DNA from: Bog-473 sp963744935
GTDB taxonomy: Bacteria; Actinomycetota; Acidimicrobiia; Acidimicrobiales; RAAP-2
Direction of reading: 5' to 3'
Length of the DNA: 64,000 nt
NCBI GenBank assembly: GCA_963744935.1
Contig: CAVUVM010000003.1
Span: 124,001-188,000 of the forward strand
Part shown: positions 62,377 through 64,000 of the stretch, piece after piece
Layout: every line of letters starts with the position of its first letter
How positions within the stretch are numbered: the stretch's first letter is position 1
Notes under the pieces: model-generated
What the model was told of the DNA's origin: nothing
The model's input: the letters and a program-made list of their open reading frames with translations, nothing else
The model's database searches: none
Translations under genes and position numbers: made by a program

Positions 62377-62828
62377 GGTGTCTCACCGCCGACACCGAGC
62401 CCGTTGTCCACCGCCACAGAGCGCGCGCCTGAGCGGACGATGGCGGCACCCAGGCACAACCACAAGAAGAAGACGACGGCTTTGAGGGCGGTGTAGCGAT
62501 CGACCGCGTCCGCCATGGAGCTCAAGGTGGGGTGCTCCGCGCGGCTGCCGGCCGTCAGGTACTGGACGAGCTCCCACGCCACCACGGCAGCCACGAGGAC
62601 GACCCATGGCGCAAACGGATGACGTACGCCATCTGCCGGTGCACGCGGACGTGGCCGGGTACGAAGCGGCCAACGCAGCGCGACCGCGACGGCCAGGGCC
62701 CCGATCGGCAGCGCGGTCACCAGGTCGGCCTGCCAGCTGAACGGTGTCGTGGCGGCGGCGGCCACCGAGTAGGCGACGCCCAACACCAATGCCGTTGCCC
62801 GCCGCTGGTCCCTCGCTGCGGCGGGCAT
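62373..62828 (-). CDS. Membrane protein of unknown function in the trp cluster
   Basis: 151 residues with about four helices (LVLGVAYSVAAAATTPFSW, VTALPIGALAVAVALRW, VVLVAAVVAWELVQYLTAG, VVFFLWLCLGAAIV). It has an external HPTLSSMADAVDRYTALK segment. Other actinobacteria carry a Trp-operon-associated membrane protein (TIGR02234) at a similar place, but this sequence does not look like it. It starts 8 bases after the ygfZ stop and overlaps the DUF6186-like gene. Confidence 0.65.
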   Translation of the reverse strand: MPAAARDQRRATALVLGVAYSVAAAATTPFSWQADLVTALPIGALAVAVALRWPLRTRPRPRAPADGVRHPFAPWVVLVAAVVAWELVQYLTAGSRAEHPTLSSMADAVDRYTALKAVVFFLWLCLGAAIVRSGARSVAVDNGLGVGGETP

Positions 62829-62836
62829 GCAGGAGG

Positions 62837-63841
62837 TCAGGCCGCGCCGACGCGACCGAGCATCGGGAGCGTGGTGACGCGGACGGGCCTGGAGCCGCCC
62901 ACACCCTCACCCGATCGGACCCGGACGGGACCCGGGGCCTCGACGGTGCGGTGCAAGTAGCCGAGGGCCACCCACGCTCCGAGCTCAGGGCTCCAGGCGG
63001 CCGACGTGATGGAGCCCACCACCTTGTCGTCTGCCGCGCCGTCGCCCGCAGGGGCGGCTCCGGCGTGCAGCGTCATGCCACGAGTCAGCGGTTCTGCCTC
63101 GGGCGGGCCCTCCGGCGCGACCACTCCGACCAGCCGACGCACCACGTTGGAGCCCCGGGCATCGATGCGCGCCACCAATTCCTGGCCCGTGTAGCAGCCC
63201 TTGGTGAAGCTCACGGTTCGCTCAACGAGCCCCGCCTCGGCCGCAATCGTCTTGTTCGTCAGCTCCGAGCCCATGGCCGGGATCCCCGAGGCAATCCGGC
63301 AGGCCTCGACCGCCTCGGCTCCGCACGCCACGACGCCTGACGGCATGTCGGCTGACTCTGGTCCGAGCACGACGTCGCCCGGGCCCAGCAGGTCTACGCC
63401 CATCCAGCCGTTCCATGCGAAAGGCAGCGCCAGGACGCCGCGCTCCGCCAGCACCGTCAGCAGCCCCGCCGCTGCATCGCCGACGGCGTCACCACGCAAG
63501 GACAGGCAGCGCCAGGGGATCGCCTCGATCTCCACCTTGGACCGGAGCAGGAAGCGGCGCAGCCGCGCTGTCACCGCGTCGCCGTACCCGCCCTCGACGT
63601 CGAGGATGAAGCTCAGGCCGTCCCGTCGGGTCACCCGCAGCAAGGCCGACAGCTTCCCGTCCGGCTCGAGCAGCAGCGAGTCCGCTGACGCCCCAACCGG
63701 GAGCGTCGCCAGGTCCTGGCTCAGTTGTCCCTGCAGGTAGGTCTCGGCATCGGGCCCGCCCACCGTCAGCACGTCGCGGGGGGCCCGATATGCACCCGCA
63801 CCATGACGCAGCGCCTCGGTCTCGACTCCGGACGCGCTCAC
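62837..63841 (-). CDS. ygfZ: YgfZ/GcvT-like folate-binding protein
   Basis: 334 residues. The hallmark KGCYTGQELVARIDARGSNV holds the redox Cys of the YgfZ family (KGCYxGQE). The N-terminal GcvT-like fold has RDVLTVGGPDAETYLQGQLS, and the C-terminal beta-barrel has WVALGYLHR. YgfZ helps folate-dependent repair or assembly of some iron-sulfur enzymes. The GTG at 63839-63841 overlaps the trpE stop (GTGA); the frame is open further upstream, but that part lies inside trpE. Confidence 0.9.
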   Translation of the reverse strand: MSASGVETEALRHGAGAYRAPRDVLTVGGPDAETYLQGQLSQDLATLPVGASADSLLLEPDGKLSALLRVTRRDGLSFILDVEGGYGDAVTARLRRFLLRSKVEIEAIPWRCLSLRGDAVGDAAAGLLTVLAERGVLALPFAWNGWMGVDLLGPGDVVLGPESADMPSGVVACGAEAVEACRIASGIPAMGSELTNKTIAAEAGLVERTVSFTKGCYTGQELVARIDARGSNVVRRLVGVVAPEGPPEAEPLTRGMTLHAGAAPAGDGAADDKVVGSITSAAWSPELGAWVALGYLHRTVEAPGPVRVRSGEGVGGSRPVRVTTLPMLGRVGAA

Positions 63842-64000
63842 CGGGCCGCCGTGGCCCGCCGTGCTGCCCCCATCCGGCGCGCCGCGGTCACCGCGACCAG
63901 AAGCGCACTGGCCTTGTGGGCGCACTCCTCGTCCTCGCTCGTGGGGTCGCTGTCCGCGACGATCCCCGCGCCCGCCTGCACGCTGGCCCGCCCGTCGGGC
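63838..64000 (-). CDS. trpE: Anthranilate synthase component I, C-terminal end only
   Basis: Only the last 54 codons lie in the window. They read GRASVQAGAGIVADSDPTSE and DEECAHKASALLVAVTAAR, the conserved chorismate-binding C-terminus of TrpE, where the Gly-Ala-Gly-Ile-Val block lines the active site. The family also includes PabB, but the trp context favours TrpE. The rest lies beyond base 64000. Confidence 0.85.
   Translation of the reverse strand, partial: PDGRASVQAGAGIVADSDPTSEDEECAHKASALLVAVTAARRMGAARRATAAR

Noticed and set aside
1..64000. CRISPR arrays, insertion sequences, prophage or toxin-antitoxin modules
   Set aside because: No spaced repeat array, transposase, integrase or phage structural gene was recognised. 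The only tandem repeats are those listed.

Overview
This looks like chromosomal DNA of a high-GC actinobacterium. The best guess is an uncultured member of the Acidimicrobiia. The evidence is strong third-position GC, many GTG/TTG starts, GTGA/ATGA stop-start overlaps, an AftD-type arabinofuranosyltransferase, a PdtaR-type ANTAR regulator, an Ala-rich ribosomal protein S1 tail and 42-residue 'YWLVASDGG' repeat proteins. The minus-strand order trpE..trpC-trpF-trpB-trpA..pdtaR-polA-rpsA..coaE-uvrB matches the remembered Mycobacterium tuberculosis Rv1609-Rv1633 backbone, broken here by two large blocks of envelope-glycan genes.

Layout. 1-2850: end of a GH38 alpha-mannosidase fused to a sugar-isomerase (SIS) domain. 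2872-6378: uvrB, coaE and a methyltransferase. 6463-21383: envelope glycan locus 1, with an AftD-like enzyme, GT4, a flippase, an SGNH hydrolase, three GT-C-like membrane enzymes and a UDP-galactopyranose-mutase-like flavoprotein. 21494-26297: a peptide-type ABC transporter operon with no binding protein, ending in an ATP-grasp ligase. 26364-34237: SDR, zinc-less DksA-like protein, rpsA, polA, an ANTAR response regulator and menC. 34280-34361: tRNA-Leu(CAA). 34507-40358: a secreted lysozyme-like protein, a structured non-coding stretch and a giant ATPase/BTAD regulator. 40374-49283: exopolysaccharide locus 2 (glycosyltransferases, WbaP-type initiator, Wzz, Wzy). 49525-52938: two secreted GH26-like proteins, one carrying propeller-like repeats. 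53479-56909: fabD-fabG-acpP-fabF. 56971-58281: an SGNH hydrolase. 58184-64000: trpA, trpB, trpF, trpC, small genes, ygfZ and the end of trpE.

Working together. Locus 1 plausibly assembles a lipid-linked arabinan or galactan-type wall polymer: cytoplasmic GT4, flippase, then GT-C enzymes using polyprenyl-phosphate sugars, with AftD branching. Locus 2 is a Wzy-type exopolysaccharide pathway. The secreted GH26-like proteins and the muramidase-like protein may trim glycans outside the cell. The large regulator lies directly upstream of locus 2 and is a candidate controller.

Caution on sequence quality: at least eleven genes, including polA and menC, are interrupted by apparent single-base indels, mostly insertions. 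Where I give one interval for such a gene, I joined the frames by eye. In most of these genes the total length becomes a multiple of three once the indel is removed. I read this as uncorrected sequencing error rather than biology.
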